This document shows positions 31,714 to 42,084 of a DNA stretch of 64,000 nt, piece by piece; the stretch's first letter is position 1; each line of letters begins with the position of its first letter. The position numbers and the translations under genes were made by a program. The stretch is from Argyresthia goedartella (taxonomy: Eukaryota > Arthropoda > Insecta > Lepidoptera > Argyresthiidae), in contig OX463807.1 in the NCBI GenBank assembly GCA_949825045.1, positions 12,549,501 to 12,613,500 on the forward strand, written 5' to 3'. Under the pieces are notes generated by a model. It was given only the letters and a program-made list of their open reading frames with translations, was not told where the DNA came from and ran no database searches.

Positions 31714-34245
31714 TTGCCGATGAACATCTGCGCCTCCACCGTATCAAAATTCAAAATTCCAAATGTATTTATTACTGTAGATATTTACTTGATTAAAATC
31801 AGCGATAAAAACAAATCTTTTATAATTTGTGGTGATTTTAATGTTAATCTGTTAGAGGATAATAATATTTGTACTAGATTAAAATCTTTATTTTTATGTC
31901 ACAACATGAACTATCTGTTTTTGGAGCCTACTAGAATTACTGCAACATCTGCTACCTGCATTGACAATATATTTACGAACATTATGCCCATTTTCAAATC
32001 AGTCATCAATAAATTAACCTCTGATCACTCTGGTCAGATAGGTATATTCAATATTAAAATAAAAAAGGACCAAAAAGAGGATATTACATGTGTGCCCGTT
32101 AGTGACACTCGGCTTGAACACTACAGGAATAATATTTTAGATAAACTATGGGAAATACCATACAGTGACGATCCAAATTTGTTGTACAACTCAGTATTTA
32201 ACCTTGTCAAAAATGAATATGATACGATATTTAAATCAAAAACTATAAAAGTTAATAACAAAGCTTTGTTTAGTGATTGGGCGACAGTTGGAATTCATAG
32301 GAGCAGACGAAGATTATATGAACTCTATGAAGAGAAATCATATAACAAAAATACGGCCTTTCTAGATTATGTTCGTAGTTATTCAAAAATGTTTAAACGC
32401 GTTTGTGCCGTAGCTAAATCTAATTTCATTAAAAACAAAATTGAATCTAGTAGCAATGTAATGAAAACGACTTGGCAAATTATAAACAGAGAGACTGGAA
32501 AGGCCAAAGCTACACATAATAACTTCAAGCTTAAGATAGATTATCAATTGCTAAGTACAGACCTAGAAGTAGCAAAAGCTTTCGAAAATTTCTTTACGGA
32601 CATTCCAGTTTCAACAACCAAGTCTTTAAATTCATCTCCCGCTGCTGCTGAATCTATACTTAAACAAAACTTTGAGGAATGTAAAACAGATTTTAAATTT
32701 AGGCACGTAAATAATGAAGACATTGTAAAAGCGTTTAAATCCCTGGAAATGAAAAAGACAGCTGACGCCCATGGTCTATCAGTAAAAATTATTAGTTCCA
32801 TTGTAGATTGTATTGCACCTCACCTTTGTTGTATATTTAATCAATGTATAGATAATGGTGTGTTTCCTGACTTGATGAAACTAAGTAAAGTTATACCTTT
32901 ATTCAAAGCTGGTAGTACATCAGACCCCACCAATTTTAGACCCATATCGATACTACCAACGCTTAGCAAAATATTTGAAAAACTCATACTTAATCAATTG
33001 CAAAGTCATTTTTATCTCAATAATTTAATTCATATTGCTCAGTTTGGTTTCACAAAGGGTCGTTCAACAGCCGATGCTGGTGTTGAACTAATCGACAATA
33101 TTTTTGATGCCTGGGAAGACGCAATGGATGCAATAGGTGTCTTCTGCGATCTATCCAAGGCTTTTGATTGCGTCCATCACGACACTCTTGTCAGGAAGTT
33201 ACGCCATTATGGTGTAAAAGATCAGGCACTTGGCCTTCTGGAGTCATATCTAACAGATAGGGTTCAGATGGTCGATGTTAATGGGAAAAGATCACCTGGG
33301 TCTTCAATAAGTATGGGCGTACCGCAAGGTTCAATTCTTGGTCCTTTCTTGTTTTTAGTATATATTAATGATTTACCTTACCTTGTTAAAGCAAAACATG
33401 GGTTAGTATTGTTTGCCGATGATACTTCTTTGATATTTAAAGTTAAAAGACAGCAATCAAATTATGACGAGGTAAACAATGCTATCTCTAGTATAGTGAA
33501 CTGGTTTACTGTTAACAATTTATTACTTAATGAAAAGAAAACTAAATGTATTAAATTCGTGTTACCCAATGTGAACCCGGTAACTACAGACATATTTATA
33601 AAAGGACTGAGATTGGACCTTGTGCAGTCGACTGTCTTTTTGGGCATTACTTTAGACGCCAAACTACAATGGGATCCTCATATAAATAAATTGTCGAACA
33701 GACTGAGTTCGGCAGCGTTCGCAGTTAAAAAAATTAGAGCTCTTACCGACGTAGACACCGCTAGACTAGTCTACTTTAGTTACTTTCATAGTCTAATGAC
33801 CTATGGTATTTTATTGTGGGGTCACGCTGCGAATGCTAATAGTATATTCATTCTGCAGAAACGGGCTGTTCGTGCAATTTATAGATTAGGGCCTAGAGTG
33901 TCACTGAGGGAAAAGTTTAAAGAAATCAATATTCTGACATTTGTGTCTCAATATATCTATGACAATCTTGTGTATGTAAAAAGAAATATTACTAATTTTC
34001 AGAAGTACAGTGATATACACAATTTTAATACTAGAAATAAAGACAAGTTGGTTGCTTATGTAAGCCGACTACATAAAATTAGTAATTCTTTTAAAGGCAA
34101 TTGTATACGCTATTACAATAAGGTCCCTACTGATATTAAAAACTTACCTTTAGACAAGTTTAAAATAATAATAAAACAGAAATTGTATAAAAAAGGTTAC
34201 TACAGGATATCTGATTACTTAGAGGACAGATGTCCATGGGAATAG
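31714..34245 (+). CDS. LINE A ORF2: partial endonuclease, complete reverse transcriptase
   Basis: The frame is open for 843 codons, but no ATG matches a family start and the first 20 codons look unrelated. Recognisable sequence starts at SFIICGDFNVNLLEDN (endonuclease Asp-Asn), then FLEPTRIT and LTSDHSGQ (Asp-His). The N-terminal endonuclease motifs are missing. The RT is complete: LPTLSKIFEKLILNQL, FCDLSKAFDCVHHD, GVPQGSILGPFLFLVYINDL, LFADDTSLIF (FADD near 33413-33424), then FLGITLDAKLQWDPHI and a C-terminus ending RCPWE. The absence of stops over 2.5 kb suggests a recent insertion, although the 5' deletion leaves it unable to encode a whole ORF2 protein. Confidence 0.85.
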   Translation: MPMNICASTVSKFKIPNVFITVDIYLIKISDKNKSFIICGDFNVNLLEDNNICTRLKSLFLCHNMNYLFLEPTRITATSATCIDNIFTNIMPIFKSVINKLTSDHSGQIGIFNIKIKKDQKEDITCVPVSDTRLEHYRNNILDKLWEIPYSDDPNLLYNSVFNLVKNEYDTIFKSKTIKVNNKALFSDWATVGIHRSRRRLYELYEEKSYNKNTAFLDYVRSYSKMFKRVCAVAKSNFIKNKIESSSNVMKTTWQIINRETGKAKATHNNFKLKIDYQLLSTDLEVAKAFENFFTDIPVSTTKSLNSSPAAAESILKQNFEECKTDFKFRHVNNEDIVKAFKSLEMKKTADAHGLSVKIISSIVDCIAPHLCCIFNQCIDNGVFPDLMKLSKVIPLFKAGSTSDPTNFRPISILPTLSKIFEKLILNQLQSHFYLNNLIHIAQFGFTKGRSTADAGVELIDNIFDAWEDAMDAIGVFCDLSKAFDCVHHDTLVRKLRHYGVKDQALGLLESYLTDRVQMVDVNGKRSPGSSISMGVPQGSILGPFLFLVYINDLPYLVKAKHGLVLFADDTSLIFKVKRQQSNYDEVNNAISSIVNWFTVNNLLLNEKKTKCIKFVLPNVNPVTTDIFIKGLRLDLVQSTVFLGITLDAKLQWDPHINKLSNRLSSAAFAVKKIRALTDVDTARLVYFSYFHSLMTYGILLWGHAANANSIFILQKRAVRAIYRLGPRVSLREKFKEINILTFVSQYIYDNLVYVKRNITNFQKYSDIHNFNTRNKDKLVAYVSRLHKISNSFKGNCIRYYNKVPTDIKNLPLDKFKIIIKQKLYKKGYYRISDYLEDRCPWE

Positions 34246-34487
34246 ATTGTTTGAGTAACAGGCTGTTTCGATATATAATTAGCATTCATTTTGTAATTTG
34301 ACAATATTTTATTTAAAAAAGGAAACGCAAAAGATGCGACGACTGTGGAGTTTCTTCGGTGAGCTCTTCTCCACAGATTCCGCCATTGGGTTAGTCAACT
34401 CACCCAAAAAAATGTAATGACGGATCTAAGTGATGTAACAACATCCTATGGAAATAAATGATTTTTGATTTTGATTTTGATTTTGAT

Positions 34488-37140
34488 ACATATACTTAGC
34501 AATCGTTATTTTTTGCCACTTCTCTACATTGGACCACCGTGGGAGAAGAAGGGCGTAGAATCCAACAGATTGATTTTTAGATCTCTTTTAAAAATTGCTT
34601 ATGCTTAACTAATACAAAATATAATATTTAGTCATTATCATAATTAATAAGCAGGAATAAATAATTACAAAAAAATTAACAGCAAGGTCTTTGTTGAGCC
34701 AGATTAACCCCATACAGTCCCATCTTTTAAGTAATCTTGAACATTGTCATATCCCTTTTTCGACAAAGACGCTTTAACATGGTTTTTAAATAGCTCAAAT
34801 GGCAATTTCAAGATCTCCAGAGGTATCTTGTTGTAGTAGAGAATGCATTGACCCTTGAAAGAAATGCTAACCTTCGCGAGTCTTAACCGGGGCGCAAGTA
34901 GTCTGTGATTATTTCTTAGGTTAACATTTCAGCTATCGCTAAGTTTGGGAAATTTTGTAAATACCATAGGACATGACACTATGAAAGTATCTAAAATATA
35001 TTAGCCTAGATGTAGCCACATCCATATTTTGTCTGATGTTCCTAACAGCGTAAGCCGCAGAACTTAATTTACCAGCCAATTTTTCTATGTGGGGTCCCCA
35101 CTGCAATTTGCTATCAATGTTTATTCCAAGAAACTTCGTGTCATTTACTAATTCTAACGTATTGCTGTCCAACACTAAACTGGTCGCAACTTGCCTGACA
35201 TTTGGAAGTGAGAATTTGACAAATTTGGTTTTACCAGCATTTAACAATAAATTGTTAACTGTGAACCAATTCAAGGTTAAAGATAATACTCTATTGACAT
35301 CAACAAAATCATCTTTTTGTCTTTAAATTTTGAAGATAATTTAAGTATCATTAGCAAACAACACTTGTTAGTCAATTTCTCCACCATAAAAGGCAGATCG
35401 TTAATATATACCTGAAATAAGAAAGAGCCTAATATGGAACCTTGTGGAACGCCAATTCACCCCCGATCCATCAGATTTAATGCCGTTGACTTCTGCCTTT
35501 TGAATTCTATTGCTTAGGTATGATCTTAAAAGATCCAACGCTTTATTTCTAACTCCGTAATGATTTAATTTCATTAGTAGCGTGTCATGATCAACACAAT
35601 CAAATGCCTTCGACAGATCGCAAAAAACACCGATAGCATCCTGTGCGGCTTCCTATGCAGAATTAATATGAGATATAAGGATAATACCTGCATCCTTAAT
35701 CGATTAACCCCTAGTGAAACCGTATTGCTTGGCGTGGATTTATTTTGTACGGTTGAAGTATGAGAGCATTTGATTGATTATATAATCTTTTCAAAAATTT
35801 TACTTAGTGCTGGAAGATCAGATATTGCTCTAAATTATGACGGATCATTCTTGTCTCCCGACTTGAACAGAGGTTTAAGTTAACTGTATTTCATGAGGTC
35901 TGGGAAAGCTCTATCATCAACACATTTATTAAATATATCAGCTAGGTGTGAGGCTATAACAAGTATTATTGAACCAATGACTTTGACTGATATACCCTAT
36001 ACAGGTATTCAGAATTTTAAAAGTTAAGTAATCTTTACGTTTTGACAATATCCTGGGGATATACATGATAAAATTTAAAATCTACATTACTGATGCTTGT
36101 GGTGTTTTTTAACAAAGCCTCTACTTCATATGGAGATGAATTTAGACGCTCTGTTGTGAGTAAGGGTGTATTGGTGAGAATGTTTCAAAAGCTCGAGCTA
36201 CCTCAGCGTTGGATTTAATAACATCATCACCTATCTTTAAGCAGAAATCATTATCCCTTGGTATAACTTTGCCAGTATCATGGTTTAGGATTTGCCAAAC
36301 CGTTTTCATTCTATTATTTGAATTTTTTTATTTTTATATTTATGAGTAAACTTTTTGTACAAACCAACTTGAAAGTTTTGGAATATTTTTTAACATAGTC
36401 ATGAAATTGTATATCAAAGTTATAGGTTTTTTTGTTCATAAAGGTCATTCAAGATAGCTCTACTTTTACGAATTCCAAATGTTTCCCAGTCATTAAATTT
36501 AGATATACCGTTGTCGGCACTGACTTTCTTTAATTTAAAAACTGTATTGAATTCTGTTTGAATAAAGTCGAAGAAGTCAGAATAGATTTTGTTCTGGTTC
36601 TGTTCATCAAAATACGTTACTTGCAAACCTATATCTAAGTTTTTCATATACATCTCTAGTCTATGGGATGAAATAGGCCTATAAAATGATGGATCAGTCT
36701 TTATTTTACTAGTAGGTAATTGGGAATGAAACTGTTTGACCACTGTGATCGGATGGTAAACAGTTAATTACATTTTTACTTGTGAATGCACAGTCACAAA
36801 AAACGTTATCTAAGCAAGTTTGGCTGGTAAGTGTAATTCTAGTCGGCTCTAGAAATACATGACATAAATTAAATGATTTGAACTGAGTTATTAATCGTCG
36901 CTTCAGTGTTGTATCTACAAGCAGATCTACATTAAGATCGCCACAATTTTTTTTTTTCTGTGATTCCAAAGTTTAATGAGCTCTCATTAAAGTTCCTTTT
37001 TCTTTCTCCTCATTCCTCCATAATTTTCTTGAATATTTAAAAATTTCCATGGCCTTTTTCATCTCTCGGAGGTCTGTAGACACAAACAATAATATGGCTA
37101 TCCAACTCAACACAGGATACCTCTATTTGTCTTTTCCGTA
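34488..37140 (-). mobile_element. LINE B copy, minus strand, 5'-truncated
   Basis: On the minus strand this is a degraded copy of the LINE at 42356-44900. Shared blocks are RQIEVSCVELDSHIIVCVYR and PPRDEKGHG at the start, and GLTVWG-type sequence with ATCTGGCTC at the end. Its 3' UTR (34703-34488) is cut just before the expected TTTGAC tail. Several internal deletions are evident (for example near 35280-35460 and 36010-36060). Confidence 0.88.
34704..37125 (-). pseudogene. LINE B ORF2 (minus copy), many lesions
   Basis: Open pieces on the minus strand are 36969-36709 (endonuclease: CGDLNVDLL, FLEPTRITLTSQTCLDNVF, LPSDHSGQ), 36743-36420 (linker: NDWETFGIRKSRAILNDLYE) and 35274-34939 (NWFTVNNLLLNAGKTKFVKF, KFLGINIDSKLQWGPHI). 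Between them the RT palm region is broken by stops and frameshifts. No functional product is possible. Confidence 0.85.
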
Positions 37141-37141
37141 T

Positions 37142-37871
37142 AATAAAGATAAGTCTGACAGGCCTTAGAATATAATCCTGCAATTGAACAGCCGCTCCTT
37201 GCGATATGACGTTATCGCAGCTGCTCGCAAGCTCCGCACGATCACTTCGATTTTCGTACCGCCTTGCGATATTTACGTAAAGGAGCATGTTACTTTGTAA
37301 AACAAAGCACTTGCGGCCGGTAAGGTCTGCCAGTGTAAGTATGTATGGGTAAAAAACGGAACTGTAATACTCCGTAAGGTGGATGGTGCCCGACCAATCT
37401 TCATTCGTCATGAAAAGGTCCTGGTTAAAATTGTATGATTCACCTATCTAATTTACATGTCTAGTCTTGATATTGATAACGCGACGAATGTTGTTCTATT
37501 ATACACACACATCAAAAATTATCACACTTATCCTGCACTACAACCGTTTACTCATCATTTGTCATGTTCACCCACCATCGTAATGTATTGGGACAATGCT
37601 GCTGTCTGCTGTTTATTACCGTACGACAATGCATTAAAATTAAAGTGTCCACTTTTTTGAGCTTCGATATTTACTAATATAGGTACAAAATTTAAGACGT
37701 CGAGTAGCGCAAAAGTGGCCCGCGATAAACTATAACTATAATTATATGTCTTGGTGAGAAATGTTTAAAATGTCAGGATTATGTTATGTTGTAAGTCTAT
37801 ATTTTTTGTTATGTTACTTTTCAATGTTTTTTCTCTAAATAAATAAAATAAAAATAAAAAAAATAGTAAAA
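37142..37871. other. Unassigned stretch between two LINE B fragments
   Basis: On the minus strand an open frame continues from LINE B into unrelated sequence (37411-37142; HLTEYYSSVFYPYILTLAD, LTGRKCFVLQSNMLLYVN, ARRYENRSDRAELASSCDNV). I do not recognise it. Toward 37830-37860 an A-rich run (AAATAAATAAAATAAAAATA) on the plus strand could be the tail of another retroelement. Confidence 0.35.
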
Positions 37872-38397
37872 TTATTTTCGAAAATATAACATTGCATACA
37901 TACGCAAGAACCTAAAACAGTTTCGAAAAGCGATAGCTGTAATGATAATCTAAGAAATAATCAGGTCAGTGCATTCTCTGCTACAACAAGATACTTCTAG
38001 AGATTTTGAAATTGCCATTTGAGCAATTTAAACACCATATAAAAGCTGCTTTGTCTAATAAGGTATATTACAATGTTCAAGAATACTTAAATGACGTATC
38101 TGTATGGGGTTAATCTAACTCAACACAGAACTCGCTTTTAAACATTTTGTAAATATTTATTCCTTCTTGTTATAAAATTGTCATATAATTCATATTGTGA
38201 TATTTTAATTAGTTTAACAAAACAAATTTTTAAGAGATCAAAAAATTATCTGTAGGTTTTTCTTCGCCCTTCTCCTCCCACAGTGTTCCAATGTAGAGAA
38301 GAGGCACAAAATAAATCTTTTGCTAAATATATGTAAATATCTACAGAAATAAAGAAATTTTGACTTTGACTTTGAATTTTGATTTTGGATTTTGAAT
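37872..38397 (+). mobile_element. LINE B 3' fragment, plus strand
   Basis: It begins with the sequence matching 44605 onward (TTTTCGAAAATATAACATTG) and passes through GTTCAAGAATACTTAAATGA (end of ORF2) and the 3' UTR. It ends with AATAAAGAAATTTTGACTTT and a decayed TTTGAC tail. About 50 bases are missing relative to the 42-45 kb copy at AATAATCA|GGTCAGTGC. Confidence 0.85.
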
Positions 38398-40935
38398 TAA
38401 TAACAAACTAAACCTAACAATTATATAATAATTCAGCAGTTAATAATTTCTTATATGTTTCTCCTTCTTAAAAAAAAAAGACTATATCTAATATAATATA
38501 ATAATGTAATAAGTATAGTAAATAATATAATATAATAAGAAAATAATATTTAACCATCACAAATGTTAGTTGTAAACTAGTTATTAAGACATTGTAGTGC
38601 CCTTACAGGGTTCATTGTTGGATATAATTTTGTTAAAGTATACCACAATGACGCATTAAATATATGAGTATGAGTATGGATACTTTGAATACTCTCTCTT
38701 TCATTTCTTGACTTTTGAAGACCTACATTCTAAAATTTCTAACTTCTTTTAAAAAATTTTTAGGCTTTCGTTACTTCTTTATTATGGTTATTTCTTACAA
38801 CCCTAAAGGGCAACCTACCCTTACGTGACAAATTCAAGGGGCCAAAACAACTCTTTATTTATACGGTGTAAAAGTCTTTTTTTTTAGAAATAGACAAGGA
38901 CTGTTACGGTTATTCGCTATTGATTAAAAAAAGAGGTTGAGACAAGATTATTAGCTATTATCGTTAAAGGAGCCGGAAATGACATATTGCCAAAATCTAG
39001 ACTAGTCTACACAAATAAAAAAAACTACAACACCTTTTGTTGGGCAAATTTTTTTATTTATTTTATTTATATATTAGACACATCAACAACACAATAGACA
39101 TAACATTTAGCATAAACTTGATTAAGACACGGTCTCACCTACGCGTCGATTATAGATGTGCGACAGCATTCACAAAGTTGCATTAGTAGGTAAATTAGTG
39201 AATAGATTACAACATGAAATTACAAACATACAATACAAGAGAAACATGATAAAAATCTGAAAAATATTAGCCTATCAATAATTAAGTGCAAATAAGAGAA
39301 AAGTATGTGATAAAATTAATTTTGATTGCGATGAACATCCAATTACACGTACAAAATATATGAATAATTAGGTTATTGACGTAATTAACTATGAATAATA
39401 AAATAAATAATATGAATAACAGTAGGATGCAGCATTTTACATTTTAATGTGGCGGGAGTATCATTAAATATATCCATATAATTCCTGCATACTGAGCATG
39501 TTAATTTGTAAAAACGGAAAATGACTTATTTGTGCATTGTAAGAGTGTTTTACTAAATAGGAGTGGTCCTAAAAGGACTATTAATAATAAAATGGATAAG
39601 ATTCTTTGGCTCTTGAGCTCGCGTAGGGGTAAATGACCGTAAATATATATGTATAACTGGATAGTGAGCTTACAACTGAACCGATAATTCTTCGCTCAAT
39701 TTCATGACCACAGTGGTGAAACAAATACGCATTATTGTGAACAATTGCTTAGACGGCTTAGTACACGCATTAACCTGGTAAATGGATTATCCTGTGGGCC
39801 TTACAAACCGTGAGTAGGTACCTAATGGAGTGCGGCCGCCAGGAATCAGTCCTTTTTAACCGACTTCAAAAAGAAGAGGTACTTTCTATATGTATGAATG
39901 TAATATAATCGTAAACGCAAAATATTCACACTTGTTTTTTTAGGGCTTCCAAACAATTATAAAAAAATCATATGTGTATGTGTGTATGTATGTTAATTTG
40001 ATTGTATGTATGTTTGTCAACGACTATCTCCGAATTGTTTAATCGGAATTTGAATAATTTACGGCTCACATTTACTCCAACTTAGGGAAGACTATAAGTT
40101 TTATCAAAATCGTTTCAGCAGTTTGTAAGATATGGCCTATTGGTAGTCTAGCTTGTTAAAACGAGCTGGGCAATAAAGATAGAAAATGGGAAAAATGCAA
40201 GTTTCATCAAAATCGGTTCTGCAGTTTTGAAATAAAAAAAATGTACTGAAAAAGAACAGCTGGAAAACTTGACAAATTAGCAGTGTTTAATCCTTTCTAG
40301 GGTTGTGAATATATTATGAGTGTTTAAAAAAAGGGTGTCGTATGGATAGGTATAAATAACCAAAGCTGCTATTACTACTATAACTCAGATCCTATAACTT
40401 CTTATCTCCAGCTATGCTAACTAATGCTAACTGAACATCACACGGACACTAGTATCATCATTCTATTCTATCTACTAAAGTTAAGGGTAAGCTAGTTGTC
40501 TAGTCATATATAGTAAGATCACTGTGTAATAAAAAAGTTAATTAAACAACAAGTTTTATTCGGATATCGTACAACTTTAAACAGACAAGGATCATATTTA
40601 GTAAAGAGCTTATTGCTAACATCTACACACAATTCGATATAAACGTTTAGAAGAAACTAACATCAAACACAATATAATGCCGAACAACCAATGTTGTTCG
40701 CGCGCTGATTGGTTGCTTTTGCATTCCACCCTATTTGACTACCAATTTACTATTATTTAAATATAAATCAGACTTTAAAATTATCCAATGATCTCTAAAT
40801 TCTTATTCATAATTATAGTAATTACTGTGATACAATAGTACCCCTAATGACGGATATTAATGATTTAAAACAAAACTAATAGAATTTGACTTCACATCAA
40901 TCCGAATTACGTATGACAACTTATAAATTATAGAT
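38398..40935. other. AT-rich stretch with repeat fragments
   Basis: No gene recognised. At 39857-39890 TTTTAACCGACTTCAAAAAG occurs, a phrase common in lepidopteran repeats. GTTTCATCAAAATCGGTTCT near 40200, and a related TTATCAAAATCGTTTCAGCA near 40100, are further dispersed-repeat words. The rest is low-complexity AT-rich sequence. Confidence 0.45.
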
Positions 40936-40959
40936 TATAAATTAATACAATAATATATT

Positions 40960-41215
40960 AATAATACCTTATAATAATACCTTGGACACTATTTACACAC
41001 ATTGATCTAGCCCCAAACTAGGATTCCCTGTATCTTGGGTACTAGACAACGATACACATACTTATATAGATAAATATTATACTTAGATAGATAAAAAACC
41101 ATGACTAGGGTACAAACATCCGTTCTCATCAACAAATATTTGCCCCCACCGGGACTCGAACCCGGGACCCTTGGCTTCGTAGGCAGGGACACTGCCGACT
41201 CGGCACTCGCTAAGT
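40960..41215 (-). mobile_element. tRNA-derived SINE-like element, minus strand
   Basis: On the minus strand a tRNA-like head contains GGTTCGAGTCC (reverse complement at 41152-41162), an exact match to the RNA polymerase III B box, and an A-box-like TTAGCGAGTGCCGAGTCGG about 50 bases upstream. The body that follows (GCAAATATTTGTTGATGAGA, then TATCGTTGTCTAGTACCCA) is familiar to me as a widespread lepidopteran SINE-like repeat, with an ATT-rich tail. The head does not fold as a full tRNA, so it is not a tRNA gene. Confidence 0.7.
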
Positions 41216-41251
41216 GACGCGCGTGTCGCGCTGCCTGCTGAGTCGTGTGTC

Positions 41252-41980
41252 ATGCTGCACGCTGCCGCGAGGGCCGCGCCGGTCGCCGTTACACGCGTTG
41301 CACCGCTCGTTACCGCGAATGCCGCGCCGCCCGCTGGCACGTGCATCGCAGCACACTCCAACACGAGTGTCCCGCCACTCACCTCAAATCGTGCTCAGAG
41401 AAGAACAATAGCAAACAAAAGAACTGTAGTTTATTCAGATAAGATAGGTGTAGATTTTGGTATGTTTTTGCATTATGGCCTTAAGCAACATGTGACAAAT
41501 AATTTTTGTCCTAATAGTTCCTTTGAGGATATTATAAAAAAGATAGCTGTAGGGAATTTTGATGAACATACTACCATTGTTATTATGGTAGGAAACCACT
41601 CAAACATTAGTCGGAGTGCATTAGATACCGGTATAGATGTACTGCTCAATTTATATAATAAGACGAAGTGCAAGTTTATTCTATGTAACTTTTCTTATTG
41701 TTCTAATTTATCGGGGAAACAAAATAAAAGTGTACATAGGATGAACATGCATCTATACAATATAACGTGTCATCATAGTGATGCTATTTTATATTTCGAC
41801 ATGAATAATTTTATTCATAACTTTACTTTGACTCAGGATACTATGTACCTGTTTCATAAAACAAATAAACGAGTAGCTACATTGTTAGCGTATAATATAT
41901 GCGACACAGTTGTAAATACTATAATGCAGTCGCCTTCAGTTTTAGTTAGTATTAGTATTAATAGTAGTGTTTTAAACTAG
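41252..41980 (+). pseudogene. LINE B ORF1, C-terminal part with SGNH-like domain
   Basis: The frame begins in GC-rich Ala/Arg-rich sequence and reaches a domain with FDEHTTIVIMVGNHSNIS, which occupies the place of the G.ND block seen in the ORF1 of LINE 1 (LLGGTNDTN), followed by CKFILCNFSYCSN and a terminal LFHKTNKRVATLLAYNI. The N-terminal part with block I is absent. Similarity to the LINE 1 ORF1 is in layout rather than wording. Confidence 0.55.
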
Positions 41981-42084
41981 ATAGTTTGACAAAAGAGGAC
42001 CCCTCAAAACATAAAAAATTTTTACAAAATAAGCAGGAGTTTTCTGGCAATCAAATGAAAAATACTAGGACAAAGGGTAAGCCC

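Larger units (their letters stand above)
31182..34486 (+). mobile_element. CR1/Jockey-like LINE A, internally deleted
   Basis: It comprises an ORF1 fragment, a junction, an ORF2 that lacks the first part of the endonuclease, a 3' UTR with AAATAAATG, and a tail of TTTTGAT repeats ending at 34486. Its ORF2 is related to that of LINE B (shared FLEPTRIT, SDHSGQ and GVPQGSILGPFLFLVY blocks) but the 3' UTR and tail differ, so they are sister families. The end abuts the 3' end of the minus-strand LINE B copy tail to tail. Confidence 0.85.

Noticed and set aside
41147..41165. Possible tRNA gene on the minus strand (exact B box); also at 62716
   Set aside because: No full cloverleaf or plausible anticodon arm could be drawn, and the sequence after the B box continues into a SINE-like body.
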